Source of the DNA: Sphingobacteriales bacterium
Lineage (GTDB): Bacteria; Bacteroidota; Bacteroidia; Chitinophagales; Chitinophagaceae
DNA length: 61,196 nucleotides
NCBI GenBank assembly: GCA_016192105.1
Contig: JACPUV010000034.1
Location: 1-61,196 of the forward strand
Direction: 5' to 3'
The translations under genes and the position numbers were made by a program. This document shows, piece by piece, positions 17,716 through 26,857 of this stretch. Every line of letters starts with the position of its first letter. Position 1 is the first letter of the stretch. The notes below the pieces were generated by a model. The model searched no databases and was not told where the DNA came from. It saw only the letters and a list, made by a program, of their open reading frames with translations.

Positions 17716-17745
17716 AAACGGTAAAATTTGCAGCCCGCCGGGCCA

Positions 17746-18864
17746 TTATTCCCATTTGATTACTTTAACCGCAATCGCATAAAAAAGCAGCATCCAGATA
17801 GCGAGAATACCAATCTCTTTTCCACATTCGAAGATACTCAAACCTTCGAAAGAGATCTTTCGTACGGCATCATTGTACTGGGTCAACGGCAGCAGCCGGC
17901 AGATCTCCTGCAGCCATTTGGGAAACACTTCAATGGTGAAAAAAGTTCCGGATAACATCATCTGCGGAAAGCCGAACAGGTTAATCAGCAGTGGAATGGA
18001 GGTATCGCTTTTCACGATACTGCTGAAGATCAGTCCCACTCCCATCAGCAGGAAAAGCATCAGCATGGTCATTAAAATGATCTCGATAAAGGTAAAGACC
18101 CCGTTCTGCAGTGTAAAATTCATAAAGAAATGGCCGAAGAGCAGCAAGACCACCACGCTCAGTACCTGGAAGAAAAGCCGGCTCATCCCCACCCCGAGGA
18201 GAATATTGATCCGGTTGACCGGGGATGCATAAAACCGCTTCAATACGAGTTGCTCCCGCAGGTTGAAAAAAGTAAAGGCAATCCCGAACAAGGTGGAAAA
18301 CAAAACAGAAAAGCCCAGCTGCCCGGGCAGGATGAAGTCGATCTGGCGGTATTTGCGGACTTTCTCGATCCGGGGTTCCCCTATCTCCACATAGGAACCA
18401 TAACTGTTGCTGATCGTTTTTTCCAGTTGCAGCTTGGCAAGATCCAGCGCGGGTATAAAAGAATAAATGGTATTGGAACTGGCCGTAGTGGAATAGATCC
18501 CGATCTTATAATGGGGTTTTCCGGTACTGTCCAGTTCTTTCCCGATCTCTACAACGGCCGTCAGTTTCCCTTTGATGAGGTCTTTACGGAGTTCAGCAGA
18601 ATCGGTGTATTCCATGATCTTTACCCCGGGGATTTTCAGCAGCGCTTTGTAAAACGGGTCAGCCGTATCCGCCTTTTCTGTAAGGGCGAGCCGGTAACTG
18701 ACCCCGCCCCCGTTTCCGAAAGCGCCAAAGATCATCACGAAAATAATCGGGAAAATGATGCTGAAGATAATCGCACTGGGGTGGGCAAAAATAGCTTTGA
18801 AACTGGCCCGGGTAATGGCCCACAGTGCTTTTGACTGGCTATAGGTAACTGGTTCCTGTTTCAT
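17746..18864 (-). CDS. ABC-2 type transporter permease
   Basis: About 372 residues from the ATG at 18864 (MKQEPVTYSQSKALW). An upstream GTG at 18873 lies inside a TACATTTG promoter box, so the ATG is preferred. Architecture: one membrane helix near the N-terminus (about 25-45), a large extracytoplasmic domain (about 50-180), then five helices, the ABC-2 permease pattern. Segments such as PGQLGFSVLFSTLFGIAFTF and FGFPQMMLSGTFFTIEVFP are typical. No ATPase gene lies next to it, so its nucleotide-binding partner must be encoded elsewhere. The exported substrate is unknown; relatives include drug and polysaccharide exporters. Confidence 0.88.
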   Translation of the reverse strand: MKQEPVTYSQSKALWAITRASFKAIFAHPSAIIFSIIFPIIFVMIFGAFGNGGGVSYRLALTEKADTADPFYKALLKIPGVKIMEYTDSAELRKDLIKGKLTAVVEIGKELDSTGKPHYKIGIYSTTASSNTIYSFIPALDLAKLQLEKTISNSYGSYVEIGEPRIEKVRKYRQIDFILPGQLGFSVLFSTLFGIAFTFFNLREQLVLKRFYASPVNRINILLGVGMSRLFFQVLSVVVLLLFGHFFMNFTLQNGVFTFIEIILMTMLMLFLLMGVGLIFSSIVKSDTSIPLLINLFGFPQMMLSGTFFTIEVFPKWLQEICRLLPLTQYNDAVRKISFEGLSIFECGKEIGILAIWMLLFYAIAVKVIKWE

Positions 18865-18872
18865 ACAGGTCA

Positions 18873-18880
18873 CAAATGTA
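18873..18880 (-). promoter_or_regulatory. -7 box of the ABC-2 permease gene
   Basis: On the minus strand this reads TACATTTG, a full match to the Bacteroidota -7 consensus TAnnTTTG, eight bases before the ATG at 18864. No TTTG lies at the usual -33 distance; the nearest TTG leaves a spacer of only 13 bases, so the promoter is imperfect. It overlaps the short divergent gap shared with folK. Confidence 0.55.
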
Positions 18881-18924
18881 TTTATTTACGCAGCAAGGCA
18901 GAAAATAAAGATATTTGGGGCCGA

Positions 18925-19407
18925 ATGAATACCGCTTACCTGCTGACGGGCAGTAATATGGGCGACAGGACCGGTTTCCTGTCGGATGCACTGCAGTTGA
19001 TCCGTGAACAATGCGGCCCTGTTCCGGCTGTTTCTTCTATTTATGAAACAGCCGCCTGGGGTAAAACAGACCAGCCGGCATTCCTGAACCAGGCCCTTGA
19101 GCTCCACACCGCCCTGAATGCAAGGCAACTGATCCGTCGCCTGCTGAAAATTGAAAAACAACTGGGAAGGGTCCGCAAAGAAAAATACGGCCCCCGGCTG
19201 ATTGATATCGATATCCTGCTCTTTAATGACGAGGTTCATCATTATGACCTGCTGAAACTTCCCCATCCCGAATTGCCCAACCGGCGTTTCGCTTTATTGC
19301 CACTCAGTGAAATTGCGGCGGAGCAGCTGCACCCGGTCAGCGGTAAAACGATCCGCAGCCTGCTCGATGAGTGCCCGGATCCCCTCGAAGTAAAAAAGGT
19401 ATCCTGA
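18925..19407 (+). CDS. folK: 2-amino-4-hydroxy-6-hydroxymethyldihydropteridine pyrophosphokinase
   Basis: 160 residues, normal for FolK. It transfers pyrophosphate from ATP to the pterin in folate synthesis, in the cytosol. Visible marks are YLLTGSNMGDR at the N-terminus, SSIYETAAWG, FLNQALEL, and the signature RKEKYGPRLIDIDILL that supplies ATP and magnesium contacts. The C-terminal LPHPELPNRRFALLPLSEIA is also typical. It is divergent from the permease with only 60 bases between starts. The deoxynucleoside kinase gene follows after 102 bases on the same strand, so a nucleotide/cofactor operon is possible. Confidence 0.96.
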   Translation: MNTAYLLTGSNMGDRTGFLSDALQLIREQCGPVPAVSSIYETAAWGKTDQPAFLNQALELHTALNARQLIRRLLKIEKQLGRVRKEKYGPRLIDIDILLFNDEVHHYDLLKLPHPELPNRRFALLPLSEIAAEQLHPVSGKTIRSLLDECPDPLEVKKVS

Positions 19408-19509
19408 TTTTTTCCACAATCTTTCCGTCAGAAGTCAGCGGCCCTTGCATTTAAAGTATTTTGCGACCAGGTCCGGCTGAGCAGTACTCCTCACCGGGTT
19501 GTTCCATTC

Positions 19510-20142
19510 ATGAAATATCATTTTATCACCATAGAAGGCAATATCGGGGCGGGAAAGACCACCCTGGCTCATTTACTCAGCAAGCATTATAATGCCCGGC
19601 TGATCCTGGAGCAATTCGCGGACAACCCCTTCCTGCCCAAATTTTACGAGAAGCCGGAGCAGTATGCCTTCCCGCTGGAACTGTTTTTTATGGCCGAGCG
19701 GTTCAAGCAGCAGAAAGAACTGCTGCAGCAGAAAGACATGTTCCAGAGCCTGACCATCTCCGATTACCTTTTTACCAAATGCCTGCTCTTTGCAAAAGTA
19801 ACCCTGCCCGAAGATGAGTTCCGGCTCTACCAGCGGCTTTTTGAGATCATCCACCAGCAACTGATCCAGCCCGATATCCTTGTTTATCTGCATGCACCGG
19901 TGTCCAAACTGCAGGCGAATATCAGGAAACGTAACCGGGAATATGAACAGAATATCCAGGACGATTACCTGTTCAATATCCAGGAGACTTATACCCATTA
20001 TATCAAACAGCACAATATTAAAACCCTGTTCGTGGATGCGAGCAATGCCGATTTCCTGGGCAATGAAAAACACCTGCAGGTGATCCTGGACGCCCTTGAT
20101 AAGGAGTATGAGGGGGGACAATACTACCTGACACTTCCATGA
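19510..20142 (+). CDS. deoxynucleoside kinase (deoxyadenosine/deoxycytidine type)
   Basis: 210 residues. It phosphorylates deoxynucleosides for the salvage pathway in the cytosol. The P-loop is GNIGAGKTTLAHLL near the N-terminus, followed by the EQFADNPFLPKFYE segment and the ERFKQQKELL motif (the E-R-F arm of the family). Later come DYLFTKCLLFA and the lid-like RKRNREYEQNI. Specificity (dA, dC or dG) cannot be fixed from the sequence. The stop TGA overlaps the ATG of the following MFS gene as ATGA, which indicates translational coupling. Confidence 0.93.
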   Translation: MKYHFITIEGNIGAGKTTLAHLLSKHYNARLILEQFADNPFLPKFYEKPEQYAFPLELFFMAERFKQQKELLQQKDMFQSLTISDYLFTKCLLFAKVTLPEDEFRLYQRLFEIIHQQLIQPDILVYLHAPVSKLQANIRKRNREYEQNIQDDYLFNIQETYTHYIKQHNIKTLFVDASNADFLGNEKHLQVILDALDKEYEGGQYYLTLP

Positions 20143-21383
20143 GCAATCCCTCTTCAATAACTAAAAAATTCTGGCCCCTCCTCAACCTTGAGTTTTCCTG
20201 GTTTATCACGGCCCGTGTGCTGTTTATTGCCGGTCTGCGGATGACACCCGTGTTGTTAGGCTGGCGCCTGTATGAGATCACCGGGAGCAAACTGGCCCTG
20301 GGTATGCTCGGGTTATCGGAAGTGATCCCGGCCATTGCCATGGCCCTGCCCGCAGGGGTACGGGTGGACAAAAGCAATAAACACAAACTGATCAGCACCT
20401 GTATCGCTCTTTATTTTTTCCTGATGCTGGGACTTGGAGTCGTGACCTCCCACTGGATGCAGTCCCACACTTCAAGAGCCGTCATCGAATGGAGTATTTA
20501 TATCCTCGTATTCGGAACGGGAGCAGTCCGCGCTTTTGCCGGGCCGGCTTTTAATGCCTTCCTGGCGCAGTTGGTGCCGCAGGAATCATTGGTAAAAGCG
20601 ATTTCCATCAACAGTATGGTCTGGCTGATCGCGGCCGTAACCGGACCCGCCATTGCCGGTGTGCTGATGGGGTATGCCAATATCACGATCGCTTTCGTGC
20701 CGGTCTGCACCATGGTTGGTATTTCCTTCCTGCTCTTTCAAAAAATAAAACCCAAGCCGGTCAGCTGGCAGGGTAGCAGCAAAACATGGGAAGGAGTAAA
20801 AGACGGGTTGCGTTTTGTCTTTCATAATAAAGCGCTGCTGGGCGCCCTGAGCCTGGATATGTTCGCCGTATTATTTGGCGGCGCTATCGCCTTATTACCG
20901 GCCTTTGCAAGCGATATCCTGAAAGTGGGCCCCGTTGGACTGGGCTGGCTGGTGGCAGCCACTTATCTCGGAAATTTTATAGCAATCGCCTGGCTGACAT
21001 CGCATCCCTTAAAAAAGAAGCAGGGACTTTCCTTATTTTATGTAGTGGGCGGTTTCGGTCTTTGTATCCTGGTTTTTGCGATCTCCGAAAATTTCTGGCT
21101 GAGTTTTGCCGCCTTATTTGCCAGCGGATTGTTTGACGGGGTCAGCGTAATCATTCGCGGCACCATCGTACAGATCTTTGTACCCGACGAAATGCGGGGA
21201 CGTGTTTCATCGGTCAATTCTATATTCATTAATTCTTCCAATGAACTGGGGCAATTTGAAAGCGGAGTGGCCGCAACAACCCTGGGCATGGTTCCCGCGG
21301 TTATCTTCGGCGGCTGTATGACCCTGCTGGTAGTGGCGGTTACCTGGTTTAAGGCGCCGGGGCTGCGGAAGTTTGAGTATTAG
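20139..21383 (+). CDS. MFS exporter, enterobactin-exporter-like
   Basis: 414 residues with about 12 hydrophobic helices. The charged loop between helices 2 and 3, PAGVRVDKSNKHKLIS, is the MFS A-motif in altered form. Segments such as RAFAGPAFNAFLAQLVP and FVPDEMRGRVSSVNSIF are characteristic of the EntS-like (MFS_3) exporter group. Substrate unknown. Its ATG overlaps the kinase stop, so it is cotranslated with the nucleoside kinase. The link is not obviously metabolic and may only be operonic. Confidence 0.9.
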   Translation: MSNPSSITKKFWPLLNLEFSWFITARVLFIAGLRMTPVLLGWRLYEITGSKLALGMLGLSEVIPAIAMALPAGVRVDKSNKHKLISTCIALYFFLMLGLGVVTSHWMQSHTSRAVIEWSIYILVFGTGAVRAFAGPAFNAFLAQLVPQESLVKAISINSMVWLIAAVTGPAIAGVLMGYANITIAFVPVCTMVGISFLLFQKIKPKPVSWQGSSKTWEGVKDGLRFVFHNKALLGALSLDMFAVLFGGAIALLPAFASDILKVGPVGLGWLVAATYLGNFIAIAWLTSHPLKKKQGLSLFYVVGGFGLCILVFAISENFWLSFAALFASGLFDGVSVIIRGTIVQIFVPDEMRGRVSSVNSIFINSSNELGQFESGVAATTLGMVPAVIFGGCMTLLVVAVTWFKAPGLRKFEY

Positions 21384-21600
21384 TACCGGCAAGCTGTCCG
21401 CTTTGAGCGCTGAGCTGCGAGCTGCGCCTTCGCTGCGCTATGGCGGGCAGGCACGCAAGATCAATGGCTGCGTCCGGGTATCAAAGTTCACCGTACTTCC
21501 TGAAACTTACTTGCATAACTTAACATAACACGTATAAAGGCCCGTTCTTCCGAAATGCATCCTTTCTACCGGAAAGTCACTAAATTTAATCTGTGTTTTC
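21384..21600. repeat. intergenic degenerate repeat, GAGCTGCGAGC type
   Basis: The first 60 bases after the MFS stop (21387-21440) contain repeated heptamer-like units (TTTGAGCGCTGAGCTGCGAG, then CTGCGCCTTCGCTGCGC). The same kind of sequence occurs at gene 3' ends near 22.65, 23.57, 34.35 and 45.53 kb. The remaining bases to 21600 show no gene and no clear terminator. Confidence 0.5.
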
Positions 21601-21750
21601 ATGGATAACATAATGAACACGGAACACCGGGTATTGAAAATTTTTATTCAGAAAGTTGAAAAGACAACCTTTATTCCACCCCTTTCGTTTCTAAAGAATG
21701 GTTCCTGGCCTTATGTGAATTTTAAAAATTATGAACCTATCAACCAATAA
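21601..21750 (+). CDS. possible 49-residue small protein
   Basis: ATG at 21601 (MDNIMNTEHRVLKIF...) runs to TAA at 21750, ten bases before the ATG at 21761 of the next gene. A TAAATTTA sequence, 7 of 8 matches to the -7 consensus, lies 14 bases upstream. The product is basic and soluble-looking and matches nothing I know. It may be a translated leader of the hydrolase gene or chance. Confidence 0.25.
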   Translation: MDNIMNTEHRVLKIFIQKVEKTTFIPPLSFLKNGSWPYVNFKNYEPINQ

Positions 21751-21760
21751 ACTTATCACC

Positions 21761-22660
21761 ATGAACCGCCGCAACTTTCTTCAGCAATCCGTTTTCAGTT
21801 TTGGGGCGCTGACCTTTTTACAAAAAGACATCCTGACGGCCCTGTTCCAGGAGCCCTGGAAGATCAGCATGCTTACGGAGGAGATCGGGATCTTTACGGA
21901 GAAAGGCGGTACAATCGCTTTTTATTTATCCAAAAAAGGGATCGTAGTGGTGGATGCGCAGTTCCCCGAACAGAGCAAACACCTGATCGATGAGCTGAAA
22001 AAGAAAAGCGAAAAGCCGTTCAGCCTGCTGATCAATACGCATCACCACGGGGATCATACAGCGGGTAATATTTCCTTCAAAGGCCTGGTGGAACATGTAC
22101 TGGCCCATACCAATTCGAGGATCAACCAGGAGAATTCGGCAAAACAAAACAAAAACGAGGATAAACAACTCTATCCCGACCAGACCTATACAGACACCTG
22201 GTGCCAGAAAATAGGGAAGGAGAATATCTGCCTGCATTATTATGGGGCAGGGCATACCAATGGCGACAGCTTTGTGCATTTCCAGCACGCCAATATTGTC
22301 CATTGCGGCGACCTGGTCTTTAACCGCCGCCATCCCTATGTGGACAGGGCGGCCGGCGCCAATATCAGAAGTTGGATGGAGGTCCTGGACAAAGCACTGG
22401 TTCAGTTCGACAGCAGGACCCAATTTGTATTTGGCCATTCCGGCCCCGGCTATGAGATCACCGGAAAGACCGATGAATTAAAAGCCTTCCGCGATTACCT
22501 GGGAAATGTGCTGAAATTCGTAGAGGGGGAAATAAAGGCCGGGAAAACAAAAGAGGAGATTTTAAAAACCACGATCATCCCCGGCGGGGAAGAATGGAAG
22601 TCCGATGGAATACAGCGGCCGCTGACCGCAGCCTGGGAGGACCTGAGTGGCAAGCTATGA
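21761..22660 (+). CDS. exported metallo-beta-lactamase-fold hydrolase
   Basis: 299 residues from the ATG at 21761 (MNRRNFLQQSVFSFGALTF), which starts a twin-arginine-like signal (RRNFLQ); the in-frame ATG ten codons earlier overlaps the small upstream ORF. The metal-binding motif is THHHGDHTAGN (H-x-H-x-D-H), followed by GAGHTNGDSFVH for the third His, HCGDLVF for the bridging Asp, and FGHSGPGY near the end. It is a zinc hydrolase of the MBL superfamily acting outside the cytoplasm; relatives range from quorum-lactonases to beta-lactamases, so the substrate is open. Its stop codon is the first part of a GAGCTATGAG-like repeat. Confidence 0.9.
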   Translation: MNRRNFLQQSVFSFGALTFLQKDILTALFQEPWKISMLTEEIGIFTEKGGTIAFYLSKKGIVVVDAQFPEQSKHLIDELKKKSEKPFSLLINTHHHGDHTAGNISFKGLVEHVLAHTNSRINQENSAKQNKNEDKQLYPDQTYTDTWCQKIGKENICLHYYGAGHTNGDSFVHFQHANIVHCGDLVFNRRHPYVDRAAGANIRSWMEVLDKALVQFDSRTQFVFGHSGPGYEITGKTDELKAFRDYLGNVLKFVEGEIKAGKTKEEILKTTIIPGGEEWKSDGIQRPLTAAWEDLSGKL

Positions 22661-22864
22661 GCTGCAAGCAACGAGCTATGAGTTGCGAGTTGCGAGATTG
22701 ACAGGTTGATGGCTGATTCCGGTCCCGAAGCGCAGCGTTATCTAAACCAGTAAATCAGCCTGCTACTAAACAATGAATCAACCAGGTGAGCTGCTAATCA
22801 GGCAATGTACAGATAGATGGGGAAATCGAAAATTGGCTGATTGATCCATTGTCCAATTGACTCA
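22650..22864. repeat. intergenic degenerate repeats after the MBL-fold gene
   Basis: Two repeat kinds lie here. 22650-22697 has CAAGCTATGAG, CAACGAGCTATGAG and GTTGCGAGTTGCGAG units. 22745-22864 has units of the kind AATCAGCC, GATTGATCCATTGTCCAATT. The second kind recurs as GCTGATT/GGCAATTAGCTGATT at 35350-35385. No open reading frame is credible here. Confidence 0.5.
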
Positions 22865-23356
22865 TTATTTTTTCTTTTCCGCTTCCAGCAGTTTTTCCAG
22901 CACATAATACGTGATCGGGCAAAAGGTGGAATTCTTCAGCGTCAGTGGCTGCCGTTTGATGATCACATCTTCATCGGTGTAAGGGAAACGCTGGCAATCC
23001 GAAGGGCGCTGGTCATAGATGGAACAATAATTACCGGCGCCAAGAAAAGGACAGGGGCTGGACCGGAGCACGTAATCTCCTTCTTCATCCACTTTGAGAT
23101 AGGTTTCGATGAACGCACTCTCCCGCATCCGCAGGTGTTTGCTGATGCGTTTGATATCGGGAGTTTTGAACCGGGGGGAAAAGTTTTTACAGCAATTGGC
23201 GCATTGCAGGCAGTCCACTTTGCTGAAAGCTTCCTCGTGGAATCCGGGTAATTGCCGCAACACCGTATTCTTATCGGCCCGGTGCAGGTATTGCTTGTAT
23301 AGCTTTTGCCTTTCCTTGGATTTTTTCTCCCAGTTTTGAAGCCTGTTCTCCGCCAT
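22865..23356 (-). CDS. YkgJ-family cysteine cluster protein
   Basis: 163 residues. It contains the family pattern CLQCANCCKNFSPRF, then CPFLGAGNYCSIYDQRPSDCQRFPY, eight or so conserved cysteines expected to bind a zinc or iron-sulfur centre. Function in this family is unproven. The ATG at 23356 follows CTTTG by exactly four bases (TTTG, CCAA, ATG), a spacing also seen upstream of four other genes in this window, though here the first half of the -7 box is poor. It ends convergent with the MBL-fold hydrolase gene across the repeat-rich gap. Confidence 0.92.
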   Translation of the reverse strand: MAENRLQNWEKKSKERQKLYKQYLHRADKNTVLRQLPGFHEEAFSKVDCLQCANCCKNFSPRFKTPDIKRISKHLRMRESAFIETYLKVDEEGDYVLRSSPCPFLGAGNYCSIYDQRPSDCQRFPYTDEDVIIKRQPLTLKNSTFCPITYYVLEKLLEAEKKK

Positions 23357-23700
23357 TTGGCAAAGAACGGTATTTCACGGCTTATCCCCAGCTTCCGGAA
23401 GGCCCCTTTTTTCTCATGGTCCTGTCGTAACTTTGCGGGGCTAAAAGCCGAACCTTCATTCCCGGTCGAATAAATCAGCCTTACTACCGTATTCCTGACC
23501 ATTCCGCCGGTTTGACTGCCTGACCGGTGCCGGGTTACAGATATCCAGGCGTATGTTGTAGTAAGCCCGAAGCTAACAGCAGCGAGCTGCGAGACCAACA
23601 GTACGATAACTAACTTTAGGTCCCGGAGCTCACAGCTTTTTGATAGCGAGATTCCGAATTTAAAACAACAATAGTTTTCAGAACCTATATTTTATTACAT
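23357..23700. other. intergenic region upstream of gcvP
   Basis: 344 bases without a credible gene. A TAACTTTG box, full match to the -7 consensus, lies at 23428-23435, but 265 bases from gcvP. A GCAGCGAGCTGCGAG repeat unit is at 23577-23593. I looked for the paired GG-rich aptamers of a glycine riboswitch and did not find them. Confidence 0.5.
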
Positions 23701-26568
23701 ATGAACCTGACTGCAAAGCAATCCAATGAATTCGTAACCCGGCATATCGGTCCCCGTGAAACGGATACCCCTTCCATGCTGAAAACGATCGGCGAAACCA
23801 GTTTGTCCGCTTTAATTGACAAAACCGTTCCCGCGGGTATCCGGATGGCGAAGCCGCTGAATATCCCACCGGCCATGAGTGAACACAAGTACCTGAAACA
23901 TATCGCGGAAGTGGCGCAGAAAAACAAATGCTTCAGCAACTATATCGGGCAGGGTTATTACGATACCATCATTCCTTCGGTGATCCTCCGGAATGTTTTT
24001 GAAAACCCGGGATGGTACACCCAGTACACACCCTACCAGGCTGAAATTTCACAGGGACGTCTCGAAAGCCTGCTGAATTTCCAAACGATGGTGAGCGACC
24101 TGACCGCTTTACCTGTGGCCAATGCTTCCCTGCTGGATGAAGCCACGGCCGCGGCTGAATCAATGACCATGTTTTTCCATGCCCTGAACAAGCAGGAACC
24201 CATTGAAAGACCCCGGTTCTTTGTGGACAAAGAAATCTTTCCGCAAACCATTGATGTATTGAAAACAAGGGCCCTGCCGGTGGGTATTGAGATCGTGGAA
24301 GGAGATTATAAAAGCGCGGCTATCGATGCTTCCTATTTCGGGGCCATTGTGCAATATCCCAATAATAAGGGATCGGTTGAGGATTACCGTCAGTTTATCC
24401 AAACGGTACACCATGCCGGCGCTTTCGTGGTAATGGCCACGGACCTGCTGGCCCTGACCCTGCTTACCCCTCCCGGTGAACTGGGTGCCGATGTGGCCAT
24501 CGGTTCCGCCCAGCGTTTTGGTGTTCCCCTCGGGTATGGGGGGCCACATGCCGCTTTCTTTGCCACCCGGGAAGATTTCAAACGCAGTATGCCCGGCCGC
24601 ATCATCGGTATCAGTATCGACGCCCAGGGCAACCGCGCTTTGCGTATGGCCCTGCAGACCCGCGAACAGCATATCAAACGGGAAAAAGCAACGTCAAATA
24701 TTTGTACCGCACAGGCCCTGCTGGCCAATATGGCGGCGATGTACGCGGTGTATCATGGCCCTGACGGGCTGAAGAATATCGCCAAACGCGTGGCCCTGTA
24801 CACCCAAACCGTAGCCGAAGCCATTGAAGAAAGAGGGTTTGAACTGGTATCCGGGCATTTCTTTGATACCATCGTGGTAAAAACGGATAAACCGGCTGCC
24901 ATCCGGGAAAAAGCGGAACGCCAGCAGATCAACCTCCGTTATACCGATGCCGGTCATATCGGGATTTCCCTCGATGAAACCACCGATGTATCCGACCTGT
25001 TTGACCTGATCAATTGCTTTGAAAACGATAAGGATCCTGTGGCGTTTGCCATTGACCAGGATGGCGAACTGGAGCATATCCCCACGGCCCTGACCCGTAC
25101 TTCGCATTTCCTAACGCACCCGGTTTTCAATACGTATAAAAGCGAAAGCCAGATGATGCGTTATATCAAATACCTCGAGAACAAGGATCTTTCCCTGAAT
25201 ACTTCCATGATCTCCCTCGGCAGCTGCACCATGAAGCTGAATGCCGCCACCGAGATGATGCCCCTGAGCTCGGCCCAATGGAACCGGATTCATCCCTTTG
25301 CCCCCGCTTCCCAAACCGGAGGGTACCGGTTTATCATCGATGAACTCAGCAAATACCTTTGTGAGATCACCGCCTTTGATGCCTGCAGCCTGCAGCCCAA
25401 CAGCGGCGCCCAGGGAGAATACACGGGCCTGCTCACCATCCGTGCTTTCCATGAAGCCAATGGCGAAGCGCACCGCGATGTGATGCTGATCCCCATTTCC
25501 GCCCACGGTACCAATCCCGCTTCCGCAGTAATGGCCGGTATGAAAGTGGTGGTGGTGAAAGCGCTGGAGAACGGGTATATCGATGTGGAAGACCTGAAAG
25601 CGAAAGCCGAACAATACAGCAAGGAACTGGCGGGGATCATGATCACCTATCCCAGTACTTATGGGATCTACGAAGAAACAGTGAAGGACATCACCGGTAT
25701 CATCCACCAGCACGGCGGCCAGGTTTATATGGACGGCGCGAATATGAATGCGCAGGTGGGACTCACCGCTCCCGGCCTGATCGGCGCGGATGTTTGTCAC
25801 CTGAACCTCCACAAGACCTTTGCCATCCCGCATGGTGGCGGTGGTCCCGGCGTGGGTCCTATTTGTGTGAAAGCTCACCTGGCCAAACACCTGCCGGGTC
25901 ATGTGAACAATGGCGGCAACAACGCGGTAGCAGCGGCGCCGTTCGGATCAGCTTCCATCCTGCTGATCTCCTATGGCTATATCCGCCTCCTGGGTGCGGA
26001 AGGACTGAAAGCCGCAACCGAATACGCAATCCTGAATGCAAACTATATGCGGGCAAGACTGGCCGGCCATTATGATATCCTGTACACCAATAACAGCGGC
26101 CAGTGCGCCCACGAGTTTATCGTGGACCTGCACCCCTTTAAAAAATCCGCCGGGATTGAAGCCGAAGATGTGGCCAAGCGCCTGATGGATTATGGGTTCC
26201 ATGCCCCCACCCTGAGTTTCCCGGTACATGGTACGATCATGATCGAGCCAACGGAAAGCGAGGATAAAGCCGAGCTGGACCGTTTCTGTGATGCCCTGCT
26301 TTCCATTCACGATGAGATCAAAGCCATTGAGACCGGCAAAGCGGATAAGACAGACAACCTGCTGAAGAATGCTCCGCATACGCAGTTTATGCTGACTGCG
26401 GATGAATGGACACACAGCTATTCCCGGCAGGAAGCGGCCTTTCCCCTGCCCTATGTGGCACAACATAAATTCTGGCCCTCTATTGCCCGGGTGAATAATA
26501 CCTACGGGGACCGGAACCTGGTTTGTTTGTGCGAGCCGGTGGAGAGTTATATGGTAGCGGAAGCTTGA
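23701..26568 (+). CDS. gcvP: glycine dehydrogenase (decarboxylating), P-protein
   Basis: 955 residues, the usual length of the fused single-chain P-protein. It decarboxylates glycine with pyridoxal phosphate and passes the aminomethyl group to lipoylated GcvH. The N-terminal MNLTAKQSNEFVTRHIGPRE matches the conserved start (FxxRHIGP). The PLP lysine is in HLNLHKTFAIPHGGGGPG near residue 705. Segments such as LGSCTMKLNAATEMMP and PNSGAQGEYTGL are invariant in the family. The other cleavage genes gcvT and gcvH are not in the window. It follows a 344-base gap with no clear riboswitch. Confidence 0.98.
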   Translation: MNLTAKQSNEFVTRHIGPRETDTPSMLKTIGETSLSALIDKTVPAGIRMAKPLNIPPAMSEHKYLKHIAEVAQKNKCFSNYIGQGYYDTIIPSVILRNVFENPGWYTQYTPYQAEISQGRLESLLNFQTMVSDLTALPVANASLLDEATAAAESMTMFFHALNKQEPIERPRFFVDKEIFPQTIDVLKTRALPVGIEIVEGDYKSAAIDASYFGAIVQYPNNKGSVEDYRQFIQTVHHAGAFVVMATDLLALTLLTPPGELGADVAIGSAQRFGVPLGYGGPHAAFFATREDFKRSMPGRIIGISIDAQGNRALRMALQTREQHIKREKATSNICTAQALLANMAAMYAVYHGPDGLKNIAKRVALYTQTVAEAIEERGFELVSGHFFDTIVVKTDKPAAIREKAERQQINLRYTDAGHIGISLDETTDVSDLFDLINCFENDKDPVAFAIDQDGELEHIPTALTRTSHFLTHPVFNTYKSESQMMRYIKYLENKDLSLNTSMISLGSCTMKLNAATEMMPLSSAQWNRIHPFAPASQTGGYRFIIDELSKYLCEITAFDACSLQPNSGAQGEYTGLLTIRAFHEANGEAHRDVMLIPISAHGTNPASAVMAGMKVVVVKALENGYIDVEDLKAKAEQYSKELAGIMITYPSTYGIYEETVKDITGIIHQHGGQVYMDGANMNAQVGLTAPGLIGADVCHLNLHKTFAIPHGGGGPGVGPICVKAHLAKHLPGHVNNGGNNAVAAAPFGSASILLISYGYIRLLGAEGLKAATEYAILNANYMRARLAGHYDILYTNNSGQCAHEFIVDLHPFKKSAGIEAEDVAKRLMDYGFHAPTLSFPVHGTIMIEPTESEDKAELDRFCDALLSIHDEIKAIETGKADKTDNLLKNAPHTQFMLTADEWTHSYSRQEAAFPLPYVAQHKFWPSIARVNNTYGDRNLVCLCEPVESYMVAEA

Positions 26569-26827
26569 GGTTAGTTAGTCGGCAGCCTGCAGTTCGCAGT
26601 CTGTAGTCAACATAGACACTGCCTTCGAATGATGCAGGTTTTTTACTGATTGGCCTGGCAGGATAAAGTAAGAGATTCCTGTGATATAAAAATTGAAAAG
26701 ACAAGTTAATGTAGTTGATGTACTATTCTGTAGCCCGGCTTTACCCGTCCCGGCCATCCGGGATTCGTCCGGCCGAACCGCAGATTATAAGCGAACGGAA
26801 CGATCAGTACATATTCTTCAGCCAGTA
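26569..26827. other. gap between gcvP and the AT-rich patch
   Basis: No gene. 26571-26611 holds a repeat (GTTAGTTAGTCGGCAGCC, then TGCAGTTCGCAGTCTG) of the dispersed degenerate kind. Base composition falls towards the right, marking the edge of the acquired segment. Confidence 0.45.
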
Positions 26828-26850
26828 TAGCAGAAACCCCAATGTTGGGC
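26828..26850 (+). repeat. cassette boundary repeat, left copy
   Basis: TAGCAGAAACCCCAATG followed by TTGGGC. It aligns with the copy at 27945-27976 over GCAnAAAaCCCAATGTTG. Its last ten bases with flank, GTTGGGCGAA at 26844-26853, form a perfect inverted match to TTCGCCCAAC at 27779-27788, so the pair brackets the 309-codon frame. Confidence 0.65.
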
Positions 26851-26857
26851 GAAGTTT

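Noticed and set aside
23357..23700. Glycine riboswitch upstream of gcvP
   Set aside because: I searched for tandem aptamer cores and found no paired GG-rich structure; only a distant -7 box and a dispersed repeat are there.
25111..25902. 263-codon antisense frame in gcvP
   Set aside because: Antisense shadow of a conserved gene with no recognisable motif.
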